Of a stretch of 64,000 bases of DNA, positions 44,729 through 52,522 are shown one piece after another (position 1 is the first letter of the stretch; the number at the start of each line of letters is the position of its first letter). Location: positions 124,001 through 188,000 of the forward strand of contig JBFWNV010000003.1 in assembly GCA_050250875.1 (NCBI GenBank), written 5' to 3'. The DNA comes from CAWAYR01 sp050250875. Its GTDB lineage: Bacteria; Acidobacteriota; Vicinamibacteria; Vicinamibacterales; UBA2999. Under the pieces are notes generated by a model. It searched no databases. It saw only the letters and a program-made list of their open reading frames with translations, and was not told the origin of the DNA. The translations under genes and the position numbers were made by a program.

Positions 44729-46018
44729 ATGGCACGCCTTGCACTCGTCGCCGTCGTCATCCTGCTCGGATTCTGCGCCCCCGTCGCCGCGCAGGTCACC
44801 GCCTTCGTCGATGGCCGGATCATCGACGGCACCGGCCGCGTGATCGAGCGCGGCACCGTCATCGTCCGTGACGGTCGCATCGCCGAGGTCGGCGCGGCCG
44901 CGAGCGTCCGCGTCCCCGACGGCGCGACGCGCGTGAGCCTCGGCGGCAAGACGCTGATGCCCGGGCTCGTCAACGCGCACGGCCACCTGTCGCCGGTCGA
45001 GGGTCTGCGCACCGGCGCCGAGTTCTACACCCGCGCCAACCTCGAGCGGCAGCTCCGCGCCTACGCCACCTACGGCGTCACCACCGTGTTCTCGCTGGGT
45101 GACGATCAGGCCGATGCGTTCACGCTGCGCGCCGAGCAGCGGACGGCAGCGCCGCCGCGCGCCCGGGTCTTCGTGGCCGGCCCCATCGTGAACGCCGACA
45201 CCGCGGACGCGGCGCGCGCCGCGACCGACAAGGTGATCGCGCTCGAGCCGGACCTCATCAAGATCCGCGTCGACGACAACCTCGGCACCGGCAGGAAGAT
45301 GCCCGAGGTGGCCTGGCGCGCCACGCTCGTGCGGGCCAAGGCGGCGCGGCTCACGCTCGCCGCGCACGTCTATTACCTTGCCGACGCAAAAGCGCTGGCC
45401 GAGGCCGGCAACACCTTCATCGCCCACAGCGTGCGCGACCTGCCCGTCGACGACGCGTTCCTCGCGGCGATGAAGCGCAACAACCTGTGCTACTCGCCGA
45501 CGCTGATGCGCGAGGTGTCGACGTTCGTCTACGACAGCACGCCGCCGTGGGCCAGCGACCCGTTCTTCCGCCGCGGCTACCCGGCCGAGATCTCGGCCGC
45601 GCTCGCCGATCCGGGCCGCCAGGAGAAGTTCAAGGCGAGCCCCGCGTACGGGCAGGGTCAGAAGTACAAGGGCGGGCTGGAGGTCGCGAAAGCCAACCTC
45701 AAGCGCGTGTCCGACGCCGGCATCCGCGTGGCGTTCGGCACCGACACCGGCCCGGCGGCGCGCTTCCAGGGCTTCTTCGAGCACCTGGAGCTGGAGATGA
45801 TGGTGGCCGCGGGGCTCACGCCGATGCAGGCCCTGGTGTCGGCCACGGGCAACGCCGCAGCCTGCTGGGGCAAACAGGGCCAGCTCGGCACCATCGCGCC
45901 GGGCGCGGCCGCCGATCTGCTCGTGCTGTCGGCCAACCCGCTCGAGCGCATCGCCAACAGCCGCGCCCTCGACGCGATCTACATCGGCGGTCGGCGCTTC
46001 GACCCGCCCGCACCGTAG
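44729..46018 (+). CDS. Secreted amidohydrolase (imidazolonepropionase-like)
   Basis: 429 aa. A signal peptide (1-21, ending APVAAQ) precedes an amidohydrolase TIM barrel with the H84-G-H86 metal motif (NAHGHLSP). Later strands carry LAAHVYYLADAKALAEAG, FIAHSVRDLP and FGTDTGPAARFQG, the last giving the catalytic Asp. The C-terminal beta sandwich ends GQLGTIAPGAAADLLVLSANPLE. The substrate is unknown; relatives are annotated as prolidases, imidazolonepropionases or cyclic amidases. It stands alone, convergent with the HAD gene. Confidence 0.85.
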   Translation: MARLALVAVVILLGFCAPVAAQVTAFVDGRIIDGTGRVIERGTVIVRDGRIAEVGAAASVRVPDGATRVSLGGKTLMPGLVNAHGHLSPVEGLRTGAEFYTRANLERQLRAYATYGVTTVFSLGDDQADAFTLRAEQRTAAPPRARVFVAGPIVNADTADAARAATDKVIALEPDLIKIRVDDNLGTGRKMPEVAWRATLVRAKAARLTLAAHVYYLADAKALAEAGNTFIAHSVRDLPVDDAFLAAMKRNNLCYSPTLMREVSTFVYDSTPPWASDPFFRRGYPAEISAALADPGRQEKFKASPAYGQGQKYKGGLEVAKANLKRVSDAGIRVAFGTDTGPAARFQGFFEHLELEMMVAAGLTPMQALVSATGNAAACWGKQGQLGTIAPGAAADLLVLSANPLERIANSRALDAIYIGGRRFDPPAP

Positions 46019-46033
46019 TCGGCCGGCCGCGGC

Positions 46034-46705
46034 TCAGAAGAGCCCGAGCACGCCGGGCACCTCAGCCACCGACGCGCACAAGTGAGTGTGCGGCGCCGCG
46101 GCGAGGCGGGCGCGGTCGTGTGCGCCCGACCACACCCCGACGTTCCAGCCGACGCCGGCGGCCGCCCCGGCCTGGAGGTCGAGCGCGGTGTGGCCGACGC
46201 TGGCGACGCGGCCAGGCGCGCCGACGCCGGTCAGCGCCATCGCCCGCAGGATGAGGTCGGGCGCCGGGCGGCCGGCGGCCACCTCGTCGCCGCAGACCAC
46301 GGCGTCGGCGATCGCCTGCCAGCCCAGCGCCGCCAGCAGGTGCGTGGTGAGGGCACGGTCGAACCCGGTGGTCAAGACGACCCGCACGCCGCGCCCGCGC
46401 AGCCCGGCGATCACCGCGGCCGCGCCCGGCACCGCCGCCACCGCCCCCGGCGTGTAGGCGGCGCGCAGCCGCGCCTGGAAACTCGCGTAGGCCCGATCGA
46501 CGCGCCCGGACAGGTCCGGTCCGGCCGGCAGGAGCGCGGCCAGGGCCTGCCGCTTCGTCGCACCGCGCACGGCCTGGATCTGGTCGTCGGTCAGCGCCAC
46601 GCCCTCGGCGGCGACGACGTCGGCGAACGCCCGCGGCACGGCGTCGTCGGCCTGCACGGTGGTGCCGACGAGGTCGCAGACGACGAGCGCCGGCGCCGCA
46701 CTCAT
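46034..46705 (-). CDS. HAD-family phosphatase, phosphonatase-like
   Basis: 223 aa. The Haloacid dehalogenase core opens with CDLVGTTV (D11), the D-x-x-G-T-T form of phosphonatase-like HADs. A helical cap (about 20-100) is followed by motif II in VVLTTGF, then the acidic motif in GDEVAAGRPAPDLI (motif III K replaced by R) and VGHTALDLQAG. Family members cleave phosphonoacetaldehyde or sugar phosphates; this one is not certain. It overlaps the HIT-like gene by ATGA and ends the three-gene cassette 48994-46034. Confidence 0.82.
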   Translation of the reverse strand: MSAAPALVVCDLVGTTVQADDAVPRAFADVVAAEGVALTDDQIQAVRGATKRQALAALLPAGPDLSGRVDRAYASFQARLRAAYTPGAVAAVPGAAAVIAGLRGRGVRVVLTTGFDRALTTHLLAALGWQAIADAVVCGDEVAAGRPAPDLILRAMALTGVGAPGRVASVGHTALDLQAGAAAGVGWNVGVWSGAHDRARLAAAPHTHLCASVAEVPGVLGLF

Positions 46706-47310
46706 CCGCCGGCCACGCACGCCGCGCAGCGCCCGGCGCCGTCGACGGCCGACCGCGGCGCGGGATAGCCGCAGGCGACGCAGGCCGCACCGGGGTCGAT
46801 CGCCGACGGCGGCACGGCATACGGCCCGGTCAACACCTCCCGCGCGCGGGCGACGATCGCCGCGCACTCGGCGGCGGTGAGCGGGGCCTTGCCCCGCGAC
46901 CAGGTGAAGCGATCGGCGAAGGCCGGAAAGAACGGCGACTCGCCCCAGCGCCAGTCGGGATCCCCGGAGCGCGGACTGCGGCCGATGACGTGCTGATGCA
47001 GCACCCGGAAGCTCGGCCCGGGCTTCGGGCCCGGCGGGTCGGCGGCGTCGTTGAGTGCCCAGTTGCCGGCGTCCCAGTAGTTCACGCAGCCGCCGTCGAG
47101 TTGCGGCAGGCACTCGAGCATCGCCCGGCCGGTGGCCGCCACCAGCAGGTTCCAGGCGACGAGTTCGGCCAGGTCGAGCGCGCTGCGTTCCCACACCCGG
47201 CGCGGCGGGTTGACGACCAGCTGCCCGCCGTCGGCGCGGTCGATCATGATCGTCTTCGGGTCCGGCAGGCACAGGTCGCCGCCCGCGGCGCGCAGCAGGA
47301 CGCGGCTCAT
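46702..47310 (-). CDS. HIT-like domain protein with C-terminal zinc ribbon
   Basis: 202 aa. The centre has FRVLHQHVIGRSP (about 101-113), the H-x-H-x-x motif of HIT/galactose-1-phosphate uridylyltransferase-like proteins, which bind and cleave nucleotidyl groups. The C-terminus (about 174-200) is a zinc ribbon with CVACG and CAAC. The N-terminal third contains the NPPRRVWERSALDLAELVAWNLLVAATG block. It begins 4 bp after the amidohydrolase stop and overlaps the HAD gene by 4 bp, so all three are cotranslated. I do not recognise a named family; nucleotide hydrolase or transferase is inferred from the motif. Confidence 0.68.
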   Translation of the reverse strand: MSRVLLRAAGGDLCLPDPKTIMIDRADGGQLVVNPPRRVWERSALDLAELVAWNLLVAATGRAMLECLPQLDGGCVNYWDAGNWALNDAADPPGPKPGPSFRVLHQHVIGRSPRSGDPDWRWGESPFFPAFADRFTWSRGKAPLTAAECAAIVARAREVLTGPYAVPPSAIDPGAACVACGYPAPRSAVDGAGRCAACVAGG

Positions 47311-47314
47311 CGGA

Positions 47315-48994
47315 TCACGGCCTCGCCCGGCCCGGACCGTGCAGCATCCGCCCCGGGCGCGCGCCGGTCAGGCCGTCAGGGCTCAGCGCCGCCACGCCGT
47401 TGACGATCACGTGGTCGATCCCGCGCGGATAGCTGTGCGGCCGCTCGTAGGTGGCGGTGTCGGCGATGGTCGCCGGATCGAACACGACCAGGTCGGCGAA
47501 CGCGCCGGCGCGGATCACGCCGCGGTCGCGGATCTGGAACTGCTCGGCGGCGAGGCTGGTCATCCGCCGCACCGCCTCCTCCAGGGTCAGCAGCCGCGTC
47601 TCGCGGACGTAGTGGCCGAGCACGCGCGGGAACGTCCCGTAGGCGCGCGGATGCGGCTGTCCCTGCGCCAGCGGCCCCTCGTGCCGGATGGCCGCCGAGT
47701 CGGTGCCGATCGACACGAACGGGGCGGCGAGGCCGGTGCGCACGTCGTCCTCGCTCATCATGTGGTACAAGGCGCCGGCGCGGCCCTTCGTGCCGGCGAT
47801 GATCTCGAAGAGCACGTCCCAGGGGTCGGCCTTGCGGGCGGCGGCGATCTGGCTCAACCGCTGGCCGACCACGGTCGGGTCGTACTCCGGCGGCACCGAG
47901 GCGATCTGCACGCCGTCGAAGGTCGCCGCCATCAACAGGTTCTCCCAGCCGTCGGTCGTGCCCTCGACCTCCTTGCGGATTCGGGCGCGCAGCGCCGGAT
48001 CGGCGAGACGCGCCAGCATGGCGTCGTTGCCGCCCTCCTGCGCCCACAGCGGCAGCACGGCGGCCAGCCGCGTGCCGCCGGCCGCATACGGATACATCGT
48101 GGCCGACACCTTCTGGCCGGACGCCGCCGCGTCGCGCAGCGTCTTCACCGCCTCGCCCATCCGCCCCCAGTTGGCTTTCGCGCCGACCTTGAGGTGGAAG
48201 ACGACCACCGGCAGCCCGCCGTCGCGCCCGATGCGCAGCGCTTCGTCGAGGGCGTTGAACAGGTTGAAGCTCTCGCCGCGGACGTGGGTGACATAGATGC
48301 CGCGGTGCCGTGCCGCCGCCTTGGCCAGCGCGATCAGTTCCTCGGTGGTGGCGAACGACCCGGGCATGTAGATCAGCGCGCTCGACAGCCCGAAGGCGCC
48401 GTCCGCCATCGCCCGCTCGACGATCGCCGTCATCCGCTCGAGTTCGTCCGGCGTCGGTGCCCGGTCGTCGAGGCCGATGACCTCGCTGCGCACCAGCGTC
48501 GCCGGCACCAGCGTGCCGACGTTGATGGTCGTGCCGCCCTGGCCCAGGCGGGCGGCGTACTGGTCGTAGGAGGTCCAGTCCACCGCTTGGCCGGCCCGCG
48601 CCAGCGCCTCGCCCGCCGCCGTCTTCGCGGTCCAGAACGCCGGCGAGTCGCCCTCGCCGATGATCTCGCTGGTGATGCCCTGGCGCAGATGACTCTCGCC
48701 GCGGCCGTCGATGAGCAGCGTCGTGCCCGACTGGCCCTGCACGTCGATGAACCCCGGACTGACGACGCGGCCCGCGGCGTCGATCACCGTCGCCGCGGCG
48801 GCCGCCGACAGGTCGCCGATCGCGACGATGCGATCGCCGCTGACGCCGATGTCGGCGCGGACGGCCGGCGTGCCACGGCCGTCGATCACCTGGCCGCCGC
48901 GGATCAGCAGGTCGAAGCGCGGCGGCGAGCCGCACCCGGCCGCCACCGCCACCCACGCCAGCAGCGCCGCCTGCCATCCAATGCGTCCGGTCAT
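47315..48994 (-). CDS. D-aminoacylase-like lipoprotein, variant metal site
   Basis: 559 aa from MTGRIG. A lipoprotein signal (VAVAAGC, C21) precedes an amidohydrolase fold close to N-acyl-D-amino-acid deacylases. The usual HxH motif of strand 1 is Q86-G-Q88 (FIDVQGQSG), and the metal-binding Cys region reads IIGEGDSP. Other ligands remain: H in YVTHVRGE, H in VVFHLKVG, D in SIGTDSAAIRHEG. The Arg/Asp residues of the D-aminoacylase family are less clear. It may use one metal. Substrate unknown (N-acyl amino acid or peptide). It is first in a cassette with the HIT and HAD genes. The next gene upstream is divergent, 41 bp away. Confidence 0.8.
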   Translation of the reverse strand: MTGRIGWQAALLAWVAVAAGCGSPPRFDLLIRGGQVIDGRGTPAVRADIGVSGDRIVAIGDLSAAAAATVIDAAGRVVSPGFIDVQGQSGTTLLIDGRGESHLRQGITSEIIGEGDSPAFWTAKTAAGEALARAGQAVDWTSYDQYAARLGQGGTTINVGTLVPATLVRSEVIGLDDRAPTPDELERMTAIVERAMADGAFGLSSALIYMPGSFATTEELIALAKAAARHRGIYVTHVRGESFNLFNALDEALRIGRDGGLPVVVFHLKVGAKANWGRMGEAVKTLRDAAASGQKVSATMYPYAAGGTRLAAVLPLWAQEGGNDAMLARLADPALRARIRKEVEGTTDGWENLLMAATFDGVQIASVPPEYDPTVVGQRLSQIAAARKADPWDVLFEIIAGTKGRAGALYHMMSEDDVRTGLAAPFVSIGTDSAAIRHEGPLAQGQPHPRAYGTFPRVLGHYVRETRLLTLEEAVRRMTSLAAEQFQIRDRGVIRAGAFADLVVFDPATIADTATYERPHSYPRGIDHVIVNGVAALSPDGLTGARPGRMLHGPGRARP

Positions 48995-49021
48995 CGCGCT
49001 CCCGTTCACGCCGCCCGCGCC

Positions 49022-49027
49022 TATACT
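49022..49027 (+). promoter_or_regulatory. -10 element (TATACT) for leaderless diaminopropionate lyase
   Basis: TATACT, 8 nt before the ATG at 49036, in the 41-bp gap between divergent genes. Confidence 0.4.
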
Positions 49028-49035
49028 CACCGGCG

Positions 49036-50160
49036 ATGCCCCAGCCGGCGCTCGAGTTCCTCACGCCTCGCCCGGCGGGCGGCGGCGGGCGTGGCCTGTT
49101 CGACGCCGACGAGTATGCCCGGCAGCGTGCGTTCTTCACAACGCACGACGCCCGCCCGCTGGTCGCGCTCCCGGGCCTGGCCGCCGTGCTCGGCCTCGGC
49201 GGGCTCCTCGTCAAGGACGAAACGGGGCGCGCCGGGCTGCCGGCCTTCAAGAGCGTCGGCGTCGAATTCGCGGTGGACGCGCTCGCCCGTCGCGGCGATC
49301 TCGACGGCGTTTCGACGCTGGTCTGCGCCAGCGCCGGCAACCATGGCCGGGCCGTTGCCCGGGCCGCGCGCCTGGCCGGCCTCGGCGCGACGATCTTCCT
49401 CGACCGCGACGTGGCCGCGGCGCGGGTCGACGCGATTGCCTCGGAGGGCGCCACCATCGTCCGGGTGGCCGGCACCTACGACGACGCGGTCCGCGAGGCG
49501 GCCGCGCACGCCGCATCGAGCGGCGGGCTGGTCGTCTCCGACACCTCGTGGCCCGGCTACACGCAGATCCCGCGCGACATCATGCTCGGCTACACGCGGA
49601 TCATGGACGAAGCGGCGGCGGCGTGGGGCCCCGACGGCCCGCCGGACCTCCTGGTCGTCCAGGCCGGCGTCGGCGGGCTGCTGGCGGCGGTGGCGAGCTG
49701 GTCGGCGTGGACCTACGGCGCGGCGCGGCCGCGCCTGGTGGCGGTCGAGCCGCTGCGCGCCGCGTGCGTCCAGGCCTCGGCGCGTGCCGGCCGCCCCACC
49801 GCGGTGACCGGGCCCCTGACGACCATCATGGCGGGGCTGCGCTGCGGCGAGGTGTCGCCGCTGGCGTTCGAGGCGCTGGCGGGCCTGGTGGACCTGTATC
49901 TGGCGGTGGACGACCACTGGACGCGCGAAGCGATGCGCCGGTTCGCCCGGCCCGAGCCCGGCGACGTCGCCCTGGCCGTCGGCGCCTCGGGAGCCGCCGG
50001 CCTCGCCGCCCTGCTCGCCCTGCGCGGTGACCCGGCCTGTAGCGGCGTTGCCGAGGCTCTGGACCTCACGGCGGCGAGCCGCGCCCTGGTCATCGCCACC
50101 GAGGGCGTGACCGAGCCCAACCTCTGGGCGGACGCGGTCGGGCTCGGGGCTGGGGACTAG
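49036..50160 (+). CDS. Diaminopropionate ammonia-lyase-like PLP enzyme
   Basis: 374 aa. A fold type II PLP enzyme that splits 2,3-diaminopropionate to pyruvate and ammonia. The PLP lysine is K72 in PAFKSVG, the phosphate-binding loop is SAGNHGRAVA (about 104-113), and the C-terminal ATEGVTEPNLW matches the family (S-E-G-x-T-x-x). VQAGVGGLLAA also fits. The family match is good, but threonine dehydratase-type substrates remain possible. It is divergent from the D-aminoacylase-like gene; both could act on D- or diamino compounds, though no direct evidence links them. A short heptamer-like run lies in the last codons. Confidence 0.82.
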   Translation: MPQPALEFLTPRPAGGGGRGLFDADEYARQRAFFTTHDARPLVALPGLAAVLGLGGLLVKDETGRAGLPAFKSVGVEFAVDALARRGDLDGVSTLVCASAGNHGRAVARAARLAGLGATIFLDRDVAAARVDAIASEGATIVRVAGTYDDAVREAAAHAASSGGLVVSDTSWPGYTQIPRDIMLGYTRIMDEAAAAWGPDGPPDLLVVQAGVGGLLAAVASWSAWTYGAARPRLVAVEPLRAACVQASARAGRPTAVTGPLTTIMAGLRCGEVSPLAFEALAGLVDLYLAVDDHWTREAMRRFARPEPGDVALAVGASGAAGLAALLALRGDPACSGVAEALDLTAASRALVIATEGVTEPNLWADAVGLGAGD

Positions 50161-50227
50161 GGGCGCGTGCCTCGGGCCTCGAGAGGGTCGGCGGGATCCG
50201 GTGGGGCGGGCAGCCGTCTGTTCCATC

Positions 50228-50253
50228 TCCCGAGCCCCGAGACCCGAGCCCCG
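50228..50253. repeat. Heptamer repeat tract upstream of the efflux operon
   Basis: About three and a half 7-bp units reading CCCGAGCCCCGAGACCCGAG. It lies 7 bp before the inverted repeat at 50259-50291 in the 304-bp gap. Confidence 0.7.
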
Positions 50254-50258
50254 GTCGT

Positions 50259-50291
50259 CTGGCCACCGGCCAGAGTCCCACCGGTGGCCAG
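50259..50291. promoter_or_regulatory. Perfect inverted repeat, candidate enhancer (UAS)
   Basis: Two 11-bp arms, CTGGCCACCGG (50259-50269) and CCGGTGGCCAG (50281-50291), with 11 bp between, so the arm centres are 22 bp (two helical turns) apart. It lies about 93 bp before the -24 element. Such spacing suits an NtrC-type dimer site; the activator is encoded in the operon below. Confidence 0.5.
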
Positions 50292-50383
50292 CCTGTCCCA
50301 CTTCCGGACGATCCTTGAACCGATACCGCGGAACCCGGCGCCTGGAACTCTCGTTGAATCAAGATGTTGGGCCTGGAGCCCGG

Positions 50384-50399
50384 TGGCACGGCGTTTGAG
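50384..50399 (+). promoter_or_regulatory. Candidate sigma-54 promoter (TGGCACG-N4-TTGAG)
   Basis: -24 TGGCACG (50384-50390), 4 bp, then TTGAG (50395-50399). The family consensus is TGGCACG-N4-TTGCW, so only the C of the -12 GC is missing (GA in its place). The spacing is exact. Transcription would begin near 50410, 55 nt before the ATG of the adaptor gene. Confidence 0.5.
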
Positions 50400-50464
50400 A
50401 CATTTCCCCGCAGCGGGTGCCATCCGTTTGGCTGGCGCGCCCGTCTAAGGAGCGATTCGAGTTC

Positions 50465-51727
50465 ATGGACGTTCAACGACCCGCATCCGTCGCCCGTCAG
50501 AAGAAGCTGCGCCGCATCTACATGGGCGTCGCCGCCGTCGCCGTCGTCGCGCTCGTCTCGGTGTTCCTCGCCCGGTTGAAGCCGGCGTCGCCGACGGTCG
50601 AGCGCGCCACGGTCTGGGTCGACACCGTGAAGCGCGGCGAGCTGATCCGCCAGGTGCGCGGCCTCGGCACGCTGGTGCCGGTGGACGAGGCGCGCCGCTG
50701 GCTGGCGTCGTCCACGCAGGGCCGCGTCGAGCGCATCGTGCTGCGTCCCGGCGCCCAGGTGACACCCGACACGGTGATCATCGAGCTCGCCGACCCGCAG
50801 CTCCAGCAGCAGCTGCTCGAGGCCGAGAACCAGCTGCGCGCCGCCGAAGCCGATCTCGCCAGCCTGAAGGCCCGGCTCGACACCGAGCGGCTGAACCAGC
50901 GCTCGATCGCCGCCACGGTCGAAGCCGACTACGAGCAGGCGCGGCTCGAGCGCGAGGTCAACGAGGACCTGGCCCGGGACGGCCTGGTGTCGAACCTCAT
51001 CCTCAAGCAGTCCACGGTCCGTTCGGAATCGCTGCGCACCCGCGCTCAGCTCGAGAAGGAACGCGTGTCGGTCAACGAGGAGAGCGTCCGCGCGCAGCTG
51101 CTCGGCCAGCAGGCCCGCGTCGATCAGCTGCGCACGCTGTTCCAGCTGCGGCGCCACCAGGTGGACGACCTGCGCGTCCGCGCCGGGATGACCGGCGTGC
51201 TCGAACAGGTGCCGGTGGAGGTCGGCCAGCAGGTGGCGCCGGGCACCAACGTGGCCCGCGTCGCCGACCCGAACCGCCTCAAGGCCGAGCTGCGCATCGC
51301 CGAGACGCAGGCCCGCGACCTCACCATCGGCCAGGTCGCGTCGGTGGACACCCGCAACGGCATCATCCCCGGCCGGGTCATCCGCATCGACCCGGCGGCG
51401 CAGAACGGCACCGTCACGGTCGACGTCGAGCTGCAGGGCGAGCTGCCGCGCGGCGCCCGTCCGGATCTGAGCGTCGACGGCACGGTTGAACTCGACCGCC
51501 TGGAGAACGTCTTGTACGTGGGACGGCCGGCCTTCGGGCAGGAGAACAGCGCCGTCGGCCTGTTCCTGGTCGACGCGGCCTCGGGCGAAGCCAGCCGGGT
51601 CCAGGTACAGCTCGGGCGCAGTTCGGTGAACACGATCGAAGTGAAGGGTGGCGTGAAGGAAGGCGATCAGCTGGTGCTGTCGGACATGTCCGCGTGGGAC
51701 GCGTTCAACAGCGTGCGGCTGCGGTAA
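50465..51727 (+). CDS. Periplasmic adaptor of an ABC efflux system (HlyD/MacA-like)
   Basis: 420 aa. One N-terminal transmembrane helix (about 19-36) anchors a barrel-sandwich and coiled-coil protein: barrel half (GELIRQVRGLGTLVPVDEARR, about 58-78), a long coiled coil rich in Gln/Glu/Leu (about 110-225), then barrel, beta-barrel and membrane-proximal parts (VPVEVGQQVAPGTNVARV, QGELPRGARPDLSVDGTVEL). MacA-type proteins link a MacB-like permease to an outer-membrane channel. The start at 50465 has AAGGAG upstream; an earlier ATG at 50417 is less likely. First gene of the block 50465-59760. Confidence 0.87.
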   Translation: MDVQRPASVARQKKLRRIYMGVAAVAVVALVSVFLARLKPASPTVERATVWVDTVKRGELIRQVRGLGTLVPVDEARRWLASSTQGRVERIVLRPGAQVTPDTVIIELADPQLQQQLLEAENQLRAAEADLASLKARLDTERLNQRSIAATVEADYEQARLEREVNEDLARDGLVSNLILKQSTVRSESLRTRAQLEKERVSVNEESVRAQLLGQQARVDQLRTLFQLRRHQVDDLRVRAGMTGVLEQVPVEVGQQVAPGTNVARVADPNRLKAELRIAETQARDLTIGQVASVDTRNGIIPGRVIRIDPAAQNGTVTVDVELQGELPRGARPDLSVDGTVELDRLENVLYVGRPAFGQENSAVGLFLVDAASGEASRVQVQLGRSSVNTIEVKGGVKEGDQLVLSDMSAWDAFNSVRLR

Positions 51728-51756
51728 AGGAACGGCGGGCGAAGCCCGACCGCCAG

Positions 51757-51776
51757 CCCGAGGCCCGAGCCCCGGT
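51757..51776. repeat. Heptamer repeat between adaptor and ATPase genes
   Basis: GCCCGAGGCCCGAGCCCCGG inside the 65-bp gap of an operon, so this repeat family is not only a gene-end element. A GCGGGCGAAGCCCGAC fold precedes it. The ATPase ribosome binding site AAAGGAG follows. Confidence 0.6.
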
Positions 51777-51792
51777 TCAAAAAGGAGCCACG

Positions 51793-52497
51793 ATGTCCGA
51801 CTCTGCTCAGTCCCTCATTCGTCTCGACGGTATCAAGAAGGTCTTCTTGACCGACGAGGTGGAGACGCACGCCCTCTCGGGCATCCACATGGAGATCAAG
51901 CAGGGCGAGTACGTGGCCATCTCGGGACCGTCGGGCTGCGGCAAGTCGACGCTGCTGGCCATCCTCGGGCTGCTCGACTCGCCCTCCGACGGCAAGTACT
52001 GGCTGAACGGCCAGGAAGTGGCCGACCTGCCGATGTCGCAGCGGGCCCGGGTCCGCAACCGTGAGATCGGGTTCATCTTCCAGAGCTTCAACCTGATCGG
52101 CGATCTCACCGTGTTCGAGAACGTCGAGCTGCCGCTCATCTACCGCGGCATGAAGTCGGCCGAGCGGCGCGAACGCGTCAACGCGGCGCTCGAGCGGGTC
52201 GGCATGGCGCACCGCGCCAAGCACCTGCCGTCGCAGCTCTCGGGCGGCCAGCAGCAGCGCGTCGCGGTGGCCCGCGCCGTCGCCGGCCAGCCGTCGATCC
52301 TGCTCGCCGACGAGCCCACCGGCAACCTCGACTCGAAGAACGGCGAGGCGGTGATGGACCTGCTGCGCGAACTGCACCGCGCCGGCGCGACCATCTGCAT
52401 GGTCACCCACGACCCGCGCTACGCCGCGCACGCCGACCGCGCCATCCACCTGTTCGACGGCCGGGTGGTCGAAGACAACGTCGCGGCGCTGGCCTGA
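51793..52497 (+). CDS. ABC transporter ATPase (MacB/LolD type) 1
   Basis: 234 aa. All ABC motifs are standard: Walker A GPSGCGKST (about 49-57), Q-loop FIFQSFNLIGDL, signature LSGGQQQR (about 149-156), Walker B ILLADEPTGNLD with the D-loop Asp intact, and the H-loop MVTHD. It belongs to the LolD/MacB-like group that pairs with FtsX-type permeases. It should power the ADOP permease encoded 25 bp downstream. Start chosen at MSDSAQ with ribosome binding site AAAGGAGCC; an earlier frame extension lacks similarity. Confidence 0.93.
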   Translation: MSDSAQSLIRLDGIKKVFLTDEVETHALSGIHMEIKQGEYVAISGPSGCGKSTLLAILGLLDSPSDGKYWLNGQEVADLPMSQRARVRNREIGFIFQSFNLIGDLTVFENVELPLIYRGMKSAERRERVNAALERVGMAHRAKHLPSQLSGGQQQRVAVARAVAGQPSILLADEPTGNLDSKNGEAVMDLLRELHRAGATICMVTHDPRYAAHADRAIHLFDGRVVEDNVAALA

Positions 52498-52522
52498 GGC
52501 CGGTGCGACGGGCCGCGACACC

